A stretch of 64,000 bases of DNA from Calditrichota bacterium (lineage in GTDB: Bacteria > Calditrichota > Calditrichia > Calditrichales > Calditrichaceae). The stretch covers positions 45,201 through 109,200 of the forward strand of contig JAJRSO010000023.1 of NCBI GenBank assembly GCA_024278755.1, written 5' to 3'. The translations under genes and the position numbers were made by a program. The notes beneath the pieces are model-generated. The model was not told where the DNA came from and made no database searches. It saw only the letters and a list, made by a program, of their open reading frames with translations. Below, piece after piece: positions 25,051 to 34,599 of the stretch (its first letter is position 1; each line of letters starts with the position of its first letter).

Positions 25051-28005
25051 ATGGCAAATGTATTTACGAAAATATTCGGCTCCAAATACGACCGTGACCG
25101 GAAAAAGCTGGAACCGGTTGTTGTCGAAATCAATACCTTTTACGATTCTTATGAAGATTTAACCGATGAGCAAATTCAGGCCAAGACGCAGGAATTTAAA
25201 GAACGGATTGCCGCGGGTGAAACAACGGACGAACTGCTGCCCGAAGCGTTCGCGGTTGTAAAACAGGCCTGTAAACGGCTTAAGGGACAAACGTTTAAAG
25301 TTGTTGGCCGGGATGTTACCTGGGACATGGTGCCGTATGACGTGCAGTTGATTGGCGGAATCGTTTTACACCGGGGCAAAATTGCCGAAATGGCCACAGG
25401 TGAAGGAAAAACTCTGGTCGCTACTTTACCCATGTATCTGAACGCGCTGGAAGGAAAAGGAGCGCACTTAATTACCGTAAACGACTACCTGGCCCAGCGT
25501 GATGCGGAATGGATGGGAATTATTTATAAATTTCTGGGACTCAGCGTGGGCGTTATTCTAAACGATATGACGCCCGCACAACGTCGTGAAGCTTATGGTT
25601 GCGACATTACCTACGGAACAAACAATGAATTCGGTTTTGACTATCTGCGCGATAATATGGCCGGTTCCAAAGACGATGTGGTACAAATGCGCGGCCATCA
25701 TTACGCCATTGTGGATGAGGTGGACAGCGTTCTGATTGACGAAGCAAGAACACCGCTTATTATTAGCGGGGCGGTAAGTGAATCGACCCATAAATATAAA
25801 GAAATGAAACCGCTTGTGGAGCGGCTGGTCGCAAATCAGACCCGGCTTGTAAATAAAATGATAAAAGAAGCGGAAGAATTATATGCCGCGGGTAAAGAAA
25901 ATGAAGCGGGAACCAAGCTGCTGATTGTAGAAAAAGGGGCGCCTAAAAACCGCCGCCTGGCAAAACTGTACCAGGAGCCCGGATTTAAAAAACTAGTGCA
26001 ATCCAAAGAAAATGATTACCTGCGCGATAAGGGACAAAATAAAGCATCCGACGAGCAATATTTTGGAGCGCTCTACTATGTGGTCGAAGAGAAAAATCAT
26101 ATAATCGACTTAACGGAAAAGGGCCGCGAAAGTCTTAATCCGAACGATCCCGAGATGTTCCTGTTGCCGGATTTGGGCGAGGAAATCGCAAAAATTGAAA
26201 ATAACCCCGATCTATCCGAAGAAGAGCGCTTAGTAAAAAAAGAAGAGGCACATACGCTGTTTAATATTCGCAGTGAAAAATTACAGAATATTTCGCAGTT
26301 ATTGCGCGCCTATACGCTGTACGAAAAAGATGATGAATATGTGGTGCAGGAAGGCAAAGTACTGATTGTAGACGAATTTACCGGCCGGATTATGCAAGGA
26401 AGGCGTTACAGCGATGGGCTGCACCAGGCCATTGAAGCCAAAGAAAATGTTAAGATCGAACGGGAAACCCAAACACTGGCCACCATTACCCTGCAGAATT
26501 ATTTTAGAATGTATGATAAGCTGGCCGGAATGACCGGTACGGCTGAAACCGAAGCGGCGGAGTTCTGGGAGATTTATAAATTAGATGTGGTCGTCATCCC
26601 TACCAACAGACCCATTGCCCGTAAAGATTACGAAGATGTTATCTACCGCAGTAAGCGCGAGAAATACAATGCTATAATTGAGCGGATTGAATACGAACGC
26701 AGTAAAGGTCGCCCGATTTTGGTGGGTACCACGACGGTGGATGTTTCCGAAACGCTGAGTCGTATGCTTAAACGAAAAGGGGTGCCGCACAATGTTTTAA
26801 ATGCCAAACAGCACCAGCGTGAGGCGGAAATTGTAGCTCATGCAGGTGAGCCCAAAGCGGTAACCATTGCCACCAATATGGCCGGTCGCGGTACCGATAT
26901 TAAACTGGGCGCCGGTGTTGTGGAATCCGGTGGTTTGGCCATTATCGGAACCGAGCGCCATGAATCCCGGCGAATTGACCGCCAGCTCAGAGGTCGTGCC
27001 GGACGTCAGGGCGATCCGGGCAGCAGTATTTTCTTTTTAAGTCTCGAAGATCAACTGATGCGTTTGTTTGGAAGTGAACGCATTGCCAGCGTGATGGACC
27101 GACTCGGCGCCGAAGAGGGCGAAGTAATTACGCATAGCATGATAACCAAATCCATCGGCAAAGCGCAGAAAAAAGTGGAAATGCAGAATTTCGGTATTCG
27201 TAAACGTCTGCTGGAATATGATGATATAATGAATCAGCAACGGGAAATTATTTACGACCGTCGCCGGGTAGCGCTGTTAGAAGAGGATACCCGGGCCGAA
27301 GTGGAAAGCATTCTCGAAGAGTTTATCGAACATAAATTAGAACTGCTTATCGACACCGGTTTACGGCCCGAAGAATGGGACTGGGAAGGTTTGGAAGCGG
27401 AAATAGGCGGTGTGCTCAATGTTTCGTTCCGTAATATCAGTGATGAGGTTGCCTCGTATGATATTGAAAAACTAAGCGACTTTATCAAAACCGAAGCGTT
27501 GCGAATTTATGATATAAAAGAGCAGCGTATCGGACGCGAGCGTATGTCGCTGTTAGAGCGTTATTTTATTTTACATGTGATCGATGAAAAATGGAAAGAT
27601 CATCTGTATGAAATGGATATGCTCAAAGAAGGTATCCATTTACGCGCCTACGGCCAGAAAGACCCGCTAACCGAATATAAGCGCGAAGCCTATATTTTGT
27701 TTGAAACGCTGATACATTCTACCAATGAAGAGACTTTAAACTGGCTGTGGAAATTTCAGATTGCCGAAGAACCGCAAAACCGGGCTGAAGTTCGCAGCCA
27801 CAAACCGCAGCGTGTGCAATTAGTACACGAAGCGGCTGCCGGAATGGATGCGCTTGGCGGGGAAGAATCGGATATTCAGCGCGCTTCCAAAGAGCGTTCC
27901 CGTAAAAAACAACCGATTCGTGTGGAAGAGAAGATCGGACCAAACGATCCTTGCCCCTGCGGCAGCGGGAAAAAATATAAAAAATGTCACGGGGCGGCGC
28001 AGTAA
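25051..28005 (+). CDS. secA: Preprotein translocase ATPase SecA
   Basis: This 984-residue motor drives proteins through SecYEG. It has Walker A in EMATGEGKTLVATLP, Walker B in DEVDSVLIDEARTPLIISG, motif VI in QLRGRAGRQGDPG, a helical scaffold/wing region, and a C-terminal zinc finger PCPCGSGKKYKKCHG that usually binds SecB and lipids. It is longer than the E. coli protein because of an insertion at about residues 245-350 in the nucleotide-binding region, a variation known in FCB-group SecA. A convergent gene begins 15 bases after its end. Confidence 0.96.
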   Translation: MANVFTKIFGSKYDRDRKKLEPVVVEINTFYDSYEDLTDEQIQAKTQEFKERIAAGETTDELLPEAFAVVKQACKRLKGQTFKVVGRDVTWDMVPYDVQLIGGIVLHRGKIAEMATGEGKTLVATLPMYLNALEGKGAHLITVNDYLAQRDAEWMGIIYKFLGLSVGVILNDMTPAQRREAYGCDITYGTNNEFGFDYLRDNMAGSKDDVVQMRGHHYAIVDEVDSVLIDEARTPLIISGAVSESTHKYKEMKPLVERLVANQTRLVNKMIKEAEELYAAGKENEAGTKLLIVEKGAPKNRRLAKLYQEPGFKKLVQSKENDYLRDKGQNKASDEQYFGALYYVVEEKNHIIDLTEKGRESLNPNDPEMFLLPDLGEEIAKIENNPDLSEEERLVKKEEAHTLFNIRSEKLQNISQLLRAYTLYEKDDEYVVQEGKVLIVDEFTGRIMQGRRYSDGLHQAIEAKENVKIERETQTLATITLQNYFRMYDKLAGMTGTAETEAAEFWEIYKLDVVVIPTNRPIARKDYEDVIYRSKREKYNAIIERIEYERSKGRPILVGTTTVDVSETLSRMLKRKGVPHNVLNAKQHQREAEIVAHAGEPKAVTIATNMAGRGTDIKLGAGVVESGGLAIIGTERHESRRIDRQLRGRAGRQGDPGSSIFFLSLEDQLMRLFGSERIASVMDRLGAEEGEVITHSMITKSIGKAQKKVEMQNFGIRKRLLEYDDIMNQQREIIYDRRRVALLEEDTRAEVESILEEFIEHKLELLIDTGLRPEEWDWEGLEAEIGGVLNVSFRNISDEVASYDIEKLSDFIKTEALRIYDIKEQRIGRERMSLLERYFILHVIDEKWKDHLYEMDMLKEGIHLRAYGQKDPLTEYKREAYILFETLIHSTNEETLNWLWKFQIAEEPQNRAEVRSHKPQRVQLVHEAAAGMDALGGEESDIQRASKERSRKKQPIRVEEKIGPNDPCPCGSGKKYKKCHGAAQ

Positions 28006-28020
28006 AATACCGCTCCGCTT
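27991..28020 (+). terminator. Possible terminator between convergent secA and SnoaL-like gene
   Basis: GGGGCGG (27991-27997) and CCGCTCC (28010-28016) pair at 6 of 7 positions, followed by GCTTTTA. On the other strand the same hairpin runs into a T-rich stretch, so it could act in both directions. The left arm lies inside the secA 3' end. Confidence 0.5.
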
Positions 28021-28401
28021 TTAATACATGGTGTTGCCGTTGGCGGAAGTTTCGGGGATTTGCTGCATGGCGTCCCAGTGCTCAACAATTTTTCCGTTTT
28101 GATCAAATCTGAAGAAATCCATTGTAACATATGCGTCGTTTCCCGGCCATTTCTGGTGGGTGTGCAGCGCCACCAGGTTGTCTTCGGCAACGGCTCGGAC
28201 AAAGGCAACTGATTTGTCCGGAAACTCTGTCTGCATCCTTTCAAAATACTGAATAAAGGATTCCTTTCCGTCCCCGACCAGCGGATTGTGTTGAATGTAT
28301 TTGGCGCCGACATATAATTCCACCGCTTTGCGCGGCTCTCCCTCAAATGCCATTTTATAAAATTCGATGGCCTTTTGCTTGTTTTCTGCTAATGCGTTCA
28401 T
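28021..28401 (-). CDS. SnoaL-like / nuclear transport factor 2-like protein
   Basis: This 126-residue protein has the cone-shaped alpha+beta fold pattern of SnoaL-like proteins: an N-terminal helix (KQKAIEFYKMAFE), then YIQHNPLVGDGKESFIQYF, and strands ending in FFRFDQNGKIVEHWDAMQQIPE, which is the family signature. Members are putative hydrolases, isomerases or polyketide cyclases and the substrate is unknown. It is convergent with secA and marks the edge between the housekeeping block and the accessory island. Confidence 0.85.
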   Translation of the reverse strand: MNALAENKQKAIEFYKMAFEGEPRKAVELYVGAKYIQHNPLVGDGKESFIQYFERMQTEFPDKSVAFVRAVAEDNLVALHTHQKWPGNDAYVTMDFFRFDQNGKIVEHWDAMQQIPETSANGNTMY

Positions 28402-28592
28402 CTTTCCGCTTTCTATCTGCTTCTATTGCCTCTGAGGCGCAGACTTTTGGTTTGATCGTTATCCCTTTTTTAAACGGTAAACATGCTCCGCATTATTCCA
28501 AATACTTGGTTGGTACAAGAGGAAATTCTTGATTTTTCTAAATTTATGACTTAACACGTGGTATACAATGTAATTTTTTATAATAATATCAA

Positions 28593-29738
28593 CTAAAGCA
28601 ATTTATAGGGATATTTTTTTTCACGTTTTTGGAATGAAATAATTTTCTGATTTTGAATTATTCCCTTATTTATTTCTATTGCTTTTGAGATGGTTTTGTC
28701 CTTTTTCCAAGATTTCTCCCCGTTCATAACAATGGGTAAAAAAGGTAATAATGCTTCGGAAATATCCCACGAAGCAGCATTCCAATAATAACTTGGACTG
28801 TGATCGACAGAATAATAAAATTTGCCATCAACATTAATTAACGGATGTTCAAATGTTGTGGGTTTTGAACACCAAAAACCCATTCCTTCATCGCAGCTTA
28901 TATCAATAATAAGAGTGCCATCCATCAATTTTTTAGATTTTTCTTTTGGAATAAACATTAAAGGATGTTCAATATCTTGTAATGTACCATTAACAATGAT
29001 TTGCACATCAGATAACGTTTCGGAAAATGGTTGAGTACTTCCGTCATGTTCTACCGAAAGCAAATTTCCTAGATCATCATTTTTCATTTGTTTAAATACC
29101 ACGCTTGGCAATTGATTAGATACATTTGTTGGCAAACGGCGCGTATATACGGTAATGTTTGAGGCGCCCTGACCTTGCAACGCATAAACTGCTCCACGAC
29201 TCACAGAACCAAAGCCAAGGATTACAGCTTTTCGGGGCTTTCCATAATTTCCTATAGTACCTATTAAGCTTAAAGCATGATTTACTCCGGCATAACCTGC
29301 AATTTCATTGTTTTTATAAAAAATATGCATGTTTTTATCACCCGTTTTACTCCACCGAAACATTTGTTCCCATGCAATAAGTGTTAATTTCCTTTCAATA
29401 GCTATTTGAGTGATTTCTTTTTGCTGTACACAATGCGGCCAACCCCAGACAATTGCACTTTCATGTATTTGAGTCAAATCCTCCACTAAAGGTTTGGGCA
29501 TAATTACGCAATCGAAAGTATTCAATACTTCTTCTCGGGAAACAACTCGCCCTGACGTAAGTTGTGCAATTATTGTATCATCCATTCCAAACCTCAATCC
29601 ATAACCTTCTTCAAAGGTTATTTGTTCTCTATATCGTAGAGGAATGTATTTTATATGTTCCGGATGTATAGCTATTCGTTTTTCATTTTCTTTTAGTGAT
29701 TTTCCTATCACTCCAACTGATAATAATTTTTGTGTCAT
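28593..29738 (-). CDS. Alanine dehydrogenase/PNT family protein, N5-(carboxyethyl)ornithine synthase-like
   Basis: This 381-residue protein has the N-terminal fold of alanine dehydrogenases (GVIGKSLKENEKRIAIHPEHI) and a central NAD(P)-binding region (KAVILGFGSVSRGAVYALQGQG). It differs from true AlaDH in the substrate region and resembles N5-(carboxyethyl)ornithine synthase and related opine-type enzymes. The reductive N-alkylation activity is an inference. AGGATAAG precedes the ATG. The gene is AT-rich like the following island genes and stands alone; its substrate cannot be deduced from context. It could instead be an uncharacterised AlaDH/PNT paralogue. Confidence 0.7.
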   Translation of the reverse strand: MTQKLLSVGVIGKSLKENEKRIAIHPEHIKYIPLRYREQITFEEGYGLRFGMDDTIIAQLTSGRVVSREEVLNTFDCVIMPKPLVEDLTQIHESAIVWGWPHCVQQKEITQIAIERKLTLIAWEQMFRWSKTGDKNMHIFYKNNEIAGYAGVNHALSLIGTIGNYGKPRKAVILGFGSVSRGAVYALQGQGASNITVYTRRLPTNVSNQLPSVVFKQMKNDDLGNLLSVEHDGSTQPFSETLSDVQIIVNGTLQDIEHPLMFIPKEKSKKLMDGTLIIDISCDEGMGFWCSKPTTFEHPLINVDGKFYYSVDHSPSYYWNAASWDISEALLPFLPIVMNGEKSWKKDKTISKAIEINKGIIQNQKIISFQKREKKYPYKLL

Positions 29739-29757
29739 CTTATCCTATTTATATTGT

Positions 29758-29871
29758 TTAACAGGCTGGGCTATATGGCTTTCGGGTTGGCTTTGTTCTT
29801 TATCTTCAATCCCTGCTATTTCATTATATTTTTCTTTTACAATCTTATGAAATTCAACAACTCTTTCTGAT
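29758..29871 (-). pseudogene. Possible C-terminal gene remnant
   Basis: On the minus strand a frame reads FAASERVVEFHKIVKEKYNE and ends at a TAG at 29758-29760. It looks like the helical end of a real protein, but no start exists: going upstream the frame runs straight into an inverted-repeat element and then a stop. The source gene was not recognised. This could be chance coding. Confidence 0.3.
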
Positions 29872-29923
29872 GCCGCGAATACATGAATTTTGTTTTTTGC
29901 TTTTTTATTCGTGAATTCGTGGC
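29872..29923. repeat. Small inverted repeat, island copy a
   Basis: Arms GCCGCGAATACATGAAT and ATTCGTGAATTCGTGGC face each other across a T-rich 18-base centre. This is the most diverged of five similar elements between 29.8 and 32.0 kb. Confidence 0.7.
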
Positions 29924-29972
29924 TATTATTATTCTCCTAAAACTTTTTCTGTTCTGTCCTTTATTTTTTATT

Positions 29973-30023
29973 GCCACGAATGCACGAATTTTGTTTTTGC
30001 TTTTTTATTCGTGAATTAGTGGC
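29973..30023. repeat. Small inverted repeat, island copy b
   Basis: Arms GCCACGAATGCACGAAT and ATTCGTGAATTAGTGGC flank a T-rich centre. The right arm ends three bases from the stop codon of the GxxExxY gene, so the element sits immediately behind that gene. Copies a and b with their spacer resemble copies d and e with theirs. Confidence 0.8.
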
Positions 30024-30025
30024 TA

Positions 30026-30400
30026 TTACAATACAATTCTTTTATAATTCAATTTTAATTCCCCAAAATTTACAATTAAAGCAAGTTTATTGCCCGATAC
30101 TTTTAGGTAGTTTAATGCCTGTGCTGTAAATTCATCTGCTATGCCTGCAACTCCTTTTACTTCTAAAATAATCTTATCAAACACAACAAAATCAGCATAA
30201 AATTTGTGCGGTAAAATAACGCCTTTGTAGTTTACTTCATATTTTTTCTCTCTTTCGTATGGGATATCAGCTTTTTTAAACTCCAATTCAAGAGCATCTT
30301 TATAAACAATCTCTAAAAATCCCGCTCCTAAATTATTATAAACATCCATACATTTACCTATTATCTGATAGCTTTCTTCTTTATAAATAATATTTGTCAT
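30026..30400 (-). CDS. GxxExxY family protein
   Basis: This 124-residue protein carries the family-defining motif GFLEIVY (G-x-x-E-x-x-Y) near residue 28, followed by a strand pattern (YADFVVFDKIILEVKGV) that fits a compact PD-(D/E)xK nuclease-like core with D and E-x-K. The family is widespread in FCB and other environmental bacteria, often in accessory regions, and has no firmly assigned function. A short inverted repeat follows its stop codon. Confidence 0.88.
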   Translation of the reverse strand: MTNIIYKEESYQIIGKCMDVYNNLGAGFLEIVYKDALELEFKKADIPYEREKKYEVNYKGVILPHKFYADFVVFDKIILEVKGVAGIADEFTAQALNYLKVSGNKLALIVNFGELKLNYKRIVL

Positions 30401-30423
30401 AATACTTCTCTTTTATTTTTATA

Positions 30424-30474
30424 GCCACGAATGCACGAATTTTGTTTTTGCTTTTTTATTCGTGAATTAGTGGC
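30424..30474. repeat. Small inverted repeat, island copy c
   Basis: Nearly identical to copy b: arms GCCACGAATGCACGAAT and ATTCGTGAATTAGTGGC. It lies between the GxxExxY gene and the Schlafen-like gene and ends two bases behind the stop codon of the latter. Confidence 0.8.
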
Positions 30475-30476
30475 TA

Positions 30477-31857
30477 TTATTCTTCATTAACTGTTTCTTT
30501 TTTTTCAATAAATGATTTGCCTAATGTTGTTAGTTTGTATTTTTGTTTGCTACTCTTAGGTTTTTCGGGGATAGTCATTTCTATTAATTTTAGTTCCAAT
30601 GCAGGTTGTAGATATTTAAGTCTAAAATACTCTCTATCAGATAAACCTAATTTTTCTTGTAGTTCTTTTCGTCCCATATTAGTGGTTAATACGCATAGCA
30701 ACCTTTTAACTTGCGGAGTAACTTGCGGGGTAACTTGCGGGGTAACTTGCGGGGTAACTTGTTCTTCTTTATAAATTTCCACCAAAATACCGCCGTCTTT
30801 TTCTGTGATTTTAGGTTTTGGTAAGCCAGCCGCTTTGCAGGAATTTATAATTTTTGAAATACCTCTGCCCCAAGTGTCAATATAGCCGGCTTTAAAACAA
30901 GCTTCGGCAATAATCGGATTTCGCGGACGCGAATTGTGTTCTTGCATTAAATCGTTTATGGATAATCCCAAAGGTAATGTGCCCTCATTCCAGATTGACA
31001 GCTTGTTATCAAACACACGCATTTGCACCGATGCCCCCATATAAGTTCTATGCACAAGCGCATTCAAAAGCATTTCCCTTAAAGCATCGATGGGATATGC
31101 CTCCTTTTCGATTCGTTTCATCCCCTCAAAACTAACCGAACGGGTAAGGAATTTATGATTAAGTTGTATTTGAACCTCCTCAATCATATAAACCAAATTA
31201 CCCTCGACTACTTCCTGAAATTTTAAATCGGTGGCATCTTTTTCAAATCTGCCTATTTTTACCTGAATATTCGGATAGAATTTGTTGGGGTCTTTGCCAA
31301 ACAGTAAAATAGCGGCTCGTTTCAGTTTATCTTTTTCAGTCAATCGTAATTTGTCAAGTATTTCTTTTGTGTTTAGGCCTTCTGTGTCGGGCATTCTTCC
31401 TTTTCCTTGACTTTCTTCAATAAATTTTGACAGGCTTTCCGTGTCAATATCTTCGAGTGTAGCCCCTTCTTCAATTACATCATCCCATGTTTTTCCTGCT
31501 TTTTTCAATAAAAACTCATTGAGCTCAATACCTGTTAATTCTGTTGTGGTGCTGCCGGTACGATAATAATATCTGCCCCGTAACGATACAGGAATAGAAT
31601 ATGGATTTACTTTTATTGAAATATATTTTTTACCATTTTCATCTTCTAACTGAACATCGCAAATAATTCCCATTGAATTGCGGATTTTATTGGGGATATC
31701 CTCCATTAATTTCCGGTAATTCGCCAAGTGAACTATATTCCCATTATCATCTTTCCCGATATATATAACCCCCAATTGCATTGGCAAAACCGCACACCCA
31801 CTTTAAATAGTTGTCGTGCCAAGATTTTTTGTGTTCTATATTTTGTTGTTCCGGCAT
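30477..31857 (-). pseudogene. Schlafen/AlbA-type ATP-binding regulator, frameshifted near its N-terminus
   Basis: The main open frame (436 residues from 31787) has a RecG-like/HATPase ATP-binding region (EKEAYPIDALREMLLNALVHR) and a helical C-terminus, typical of AlbA_2/Schlafen-type putative transcriptional regulators. It lacks the family's N-terminus. That N-terminus is present in another frame: ATG at 31857 gives MPEQQNIEHKKSWHDNYLKW and VCGFANAIGG, then the frame breaks at a run of five G (about 31770). One extra G would restore IGGVIYIGKDDNG. So either a one-base deletion has damaged the gene or the base run was misread. Residues VTPQ are repeated four times near the C-terminus, encoded by a 12-base tandem repeat. 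Confidence 0.75.
30708..30761. repeat. 12-bp tandem repeat encoding VTPQ units
   Basis: AACTTGCGGGGT and close variants are repeated four times plus a half copy. On the coding (minus) strand it gives repeated VTPQ. The period is a multiple of three, so copy number can change without frameshift. Such repeats are common in this protein family. Confidence 0.85.
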
Positions 31858-31876
31858 AATTCACCTTTTTATTTTT

Positions 31877-31929
31877 GCCACGAATACACTAATTATTTTT
31901 TTTGTTTTTTTTATTCGTGAATTTGTGGC
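31877..31929. repeat. Small inverted repeat, island copy d
   Basis: Arms GCCACGAATACACTAAT and ATTCGTGAATTTGTGGC around a T-rich centre. It lies just upstream of the Schlafen-like gene start. Confidence 0.75.
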
Positions 31930-31977
31930 TATCATTCTAGAACTTTATCTATCCTGTATTTTGTTCTTTATTTTTTT

Positions 31978-32029
31978 GCCACGAATACACTAATTATATT
32001 TTTTGTTTTTTTATTCGTGAATTCGTGGC
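31978..32029. repeat. Small inverted repeat, island copy e
   Basis: Arms GCCACGAATACACTAAT and ATTCGTGAATTCGTGGC. The right arm ends five bases from the stop codon of the HsdR-like gene. Copies d and e share a similar spacer, so the d-e pair looks like a second copy of the a-b pair. Confidence 0.75.
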
Positions 32030-32034
32030 TATTT

Positions 32035-34563
32035 TTATGCTGCAAACAGCTCTAAGTTTATATAATCTTCAATATATTCGGGAACTTTCTCCCTGTATTT
32101 AGGTGCAACTTTCTTAAATTCCGAAATCGGTAAAGTTGCATTGGTTTGTAAGGCCTGAAAATCTTTTGCTTTTAAAATCTCTCGTATATCCTGGTCAACT
32201 ACATAGGCTTTGAAAAAGTATTTTAATGCTCTCACATTTACATCTTCATCGGGCGGATAAATGGAAATAAATTTATCAAATTCTTCTTCCAATAATTCAT
32301 CTTTTGATTTGAATTTTGGTATTATTCCAAAGATTTTTTCCACAACTTCGCGGATAGAAATTTTGCGGTCAATCTTTGCCGCCTTTCGTAGTTTTTCAAG
32401 ATTAAAATACTCTTCCGGTTTATCGAAAATCTCATTTTGAATATGACTTACAACATGCTCCCAATTTCCAAGTTCTACATTCTTTTTAATGATGTCATCC
32501 ATAACAATACGGTCTTCAAACTTTTTGAAAAGCTCACGGTCAATTTTCATTCCTTCGTAGCCGACTACTTGCTCTTTAAACATTACCAAAGGGTCGGGGC
32601 GTACACTTTCATATTTGTCAATGTCGATACCACCGCCTCCACCTTCACCGCCTTTGGTTCTTGGTTTCGGGAGTTCTAATTTTTCATCATAATCTAATTT
32701 TTCTTCAAAATATTCGCAGTTGGCAAAGAAATCAAAGAGTTTAAAATACTCTTTTTCGTGTTGAGTTATCTCTTCTTCGCCCAATTCGTTTTTGTGCTTA
32801 AATTCAAAGGTGTATTTTCTTGTTCCTCTGCCTTTTATCTGAACAAAATCAGCAGGACTAAAAATAGGTCTTGCCATACAAAGATTTAATAAATCGGGAC
32901 AATCGTAACCTGTTGTCATCATGCCAACCGTAACGCAAATTCTCGTTTTGCTTGTTTTGTAACCTTCTAACCAATTTGTTCTACCGTTCAGGTTGTTATT
33001 GGTAAAATTGATAGTCATTTGTTGCGCATTATCAACCTGTGATGTTACTTGCACGGCAAAATCAGAATTGTATCTGCCCGGATATAGTTCTTCTGCAAAC
33101 TCGTTTAAAATTTCGGTAAGTTTCCGTGCATGATTTTGACTAACCGCAAAAAACAGCGTTTTACCGATTTCGTTTGTAATCGGGTCGTGCAAAGCATTTT
33201 CTAAGAATGTTTTACAGAAAACACGGTTTGTTTTTTCTGAGAAGAATTTCTTTTCAAAATCACGGGAAACGAAAGTCTCGGTTTCTTCGCCTTCCTCTTG
33301 TGGAATAGCAACCGCATAACCTTCATCGGACAAAAGTTGAGTAGTTATTTCCGTTCTTGCATCAAGCACTTTCGGATTAATTAAAAATCCGTCTTTTACT
33401 CCGTCAATCAACGAATAACGATAAGTCGGGTCGCCACCTTCACAACCAAAAGTTGCATAAGTATCTCGCAACATTCTGCGTTCAATTTCTCTCGGGTCGT
33501 TCTCTCTTACTTTGTTGATGTCAACATTTTTCAAATAATCTTTTGGCGTGGCTGTTAAACCCAATTTATAACCGTGAAAATATTCAAAAACCGCTCTTGA
33601 ATTTCCAGAAATTGACCTGTGAGATTCGTCTGAAATTATCAAATCAAAATCGGTAGGCGAAAACAGATAAAGATATTTATTGTCGAATGTCAAAGATTGA
33701 ACTGTTGTAACAAGAATATCCGCTTTTCTCCAATCGCTTTTATGTTCCTTGTAAATAAATGTTGTGTAATCGGGTTTTAAATAGTTTGTAAACGCTTTCC
33801 ATGCTTGGCCTTCCAATTCCAAACGGTCAACCAAAAACAAAACTCGTCTTGCGTTTTCAGTTCGCAGAAACAAACGGATTACTGCAGCAGAAGTCAGAGT
33901 TTTACCTGTTCCGGTTGCCATTTCATATAAAAATCGGTCTTTACCGTTTCTTACTGCCTCTTGTAATTTATGAATGGCTGTTTTTTGATAATGTCTTAAA
34001 AAACGAAGTCCGTTATCCCAAATAAAATCCTTGCTGTTTTCAACAGAACCATTCCAACCCGGTCTTTCTCTGTAATCGGGCATTTGAACGGTAACAATAT
34101 AATCATCATCAACAATTTCGTTTGCAAGTGCTTCTCTGTCAGGATTCCATTTTTTTATGGCACCGATTTCGCTTGGCGAAGGGAATTTATAAATCGGTTT
34201 CGGATTCCCTTTGTCTAAATCCCATAAATAGTGAACAATTCCGTTTGATAAAATGATAAATTGAGCACTTACGGTTTTGGCATATTTTCTTGCTTGTTCT
34301 TTTGCTACTAATGGGTGTAATTCTTCTTTCTTTGCTTCAAGAACGCAAATCGGTTTGTTGTTGCTGTCAACCAGTAAAAAATCTAATGAGCCTCCTTTTG
34401 TTTTTTCAAAGTCTTTTCCCCAAGCATCAACTTCCGTTTGAGTAATCTTTACATGATTTTCAAGCAATATATTAGCTTTTCCTTGTTCATTGTCAAAGAA
34501 TCGCCAGCCTGCCTCTTCAAGCAGTTTATTAATCTTTATTCTTGCATGAGCTTCGTTTTTCAT
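32035..34563 (-). CDS. Type I restriction enzyme subunit R (EcoEI-like), without hsdM/hsdS
   Basis: This 842-residue DNA-translocating nuclease subunit has an N-terminal PD-(D/E)xK nuclease (LDFLLVDSNNKPICVLEAKKEE), the helicase P-loop MATGTGKTLTSAA, the Walker B form IISDESHRS, helicase motif VI in QIKGRGTRKYTFEF, and an EcoEI-type C-terminal domain. A type I enzyme needs HsdM and HsdS for methylation and specificity; neither is present next to it, and the neighbours are unrelated. It may be an orphan remnant, may act with subunits elsewhere, or may have moved as part of a gene cassette. It is AT-rich relative to the flanking chromosomal genes. It starts on ATG 34563. Confidence 0.88.
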   Translation of the reverse strand: MKNEAHARIKINKLLEEAGWRFFDNEQGKANILLENHVKITQTEVDAWGKDFEKTKGGSLDFLLVDSNNKPICVLEAKKEELHPLVAKEQARKYAKTVSAQFIILSNGIVHYLWDLDKGNPKPIYKFPSPSEIGAIKKWNPDREALANEIVDDDYIVTVQMPDYRERPGWNGSVENSKDFIWDNGLRFLRHYQKTAIHKLQEAVRNGKDRFLYEMATGTGKTLTSAAVIRLFLRTENARRVLFLVDRLELEGQAWKAFTNYLKPDYTTFIYKEHKSDWRKADILVTTVQSLTFDNKYLYLFSPTDFDLIISDESHRSISGNSRAVFEYFHGYKLGLTATPKDYLKNVDINKVRENDPREIERRMLRDTYATFGCEGGDPTYRYSLIDGVKDGFLINPKVLDARTEITTQLLSDEGYAVAIPQEEGEETETFVSRDFEKKFFSEKTNRVFCKTFLENALHDPITNEIGKTLFFAVSQNHARKLTEILNEFAEELYPGRYNSDFAVQVTSQVDNAQQMTINFTNNNLNGRTNWLEGYKTSKTRICVTVGMMTTGYDCPDLLNLCMARPIFSPADFVQIKGRGTRKYTFEFKHKNELGEEEITQHEKEYFKLFDFFANCEYFEEKLDYDEKLELPKPRTKGGEGGGGGIDIDKYESVRPDPLVMFKEQVVGYEGMKIDRELFKKFEDRIVMDDIIKKNVELGNWEHVVSHIQNEIFDKPEEYFNLEKLRKAAKIDRKISIREVVEKIFGIIPKFKSKDELLEEEFDKFISIYPPDEDVNVRALKYFFKAYVVDQDIREILKAKDFQALQTNATLPISEFKKVAPKYREKVPEYIEDYINLELFAA

Positions 34564-34599
34564 ATATCAATTCTCATTATTAACGGTGCGTTGGCAAAG

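Noticed and set aside
31765..31775. Phase-variable G tract in the Schlafen/AlbA-type gene
   Set aside because: Five G residues are too few for usual slipped-strand switching; a fixed deletion or read error is more likely.
29872..32029. CRISPR array
   Set aside because: The short repeats are inverted dyads separated by whole genes, not direct repeats with uniform spacers, and no cas genes are present.
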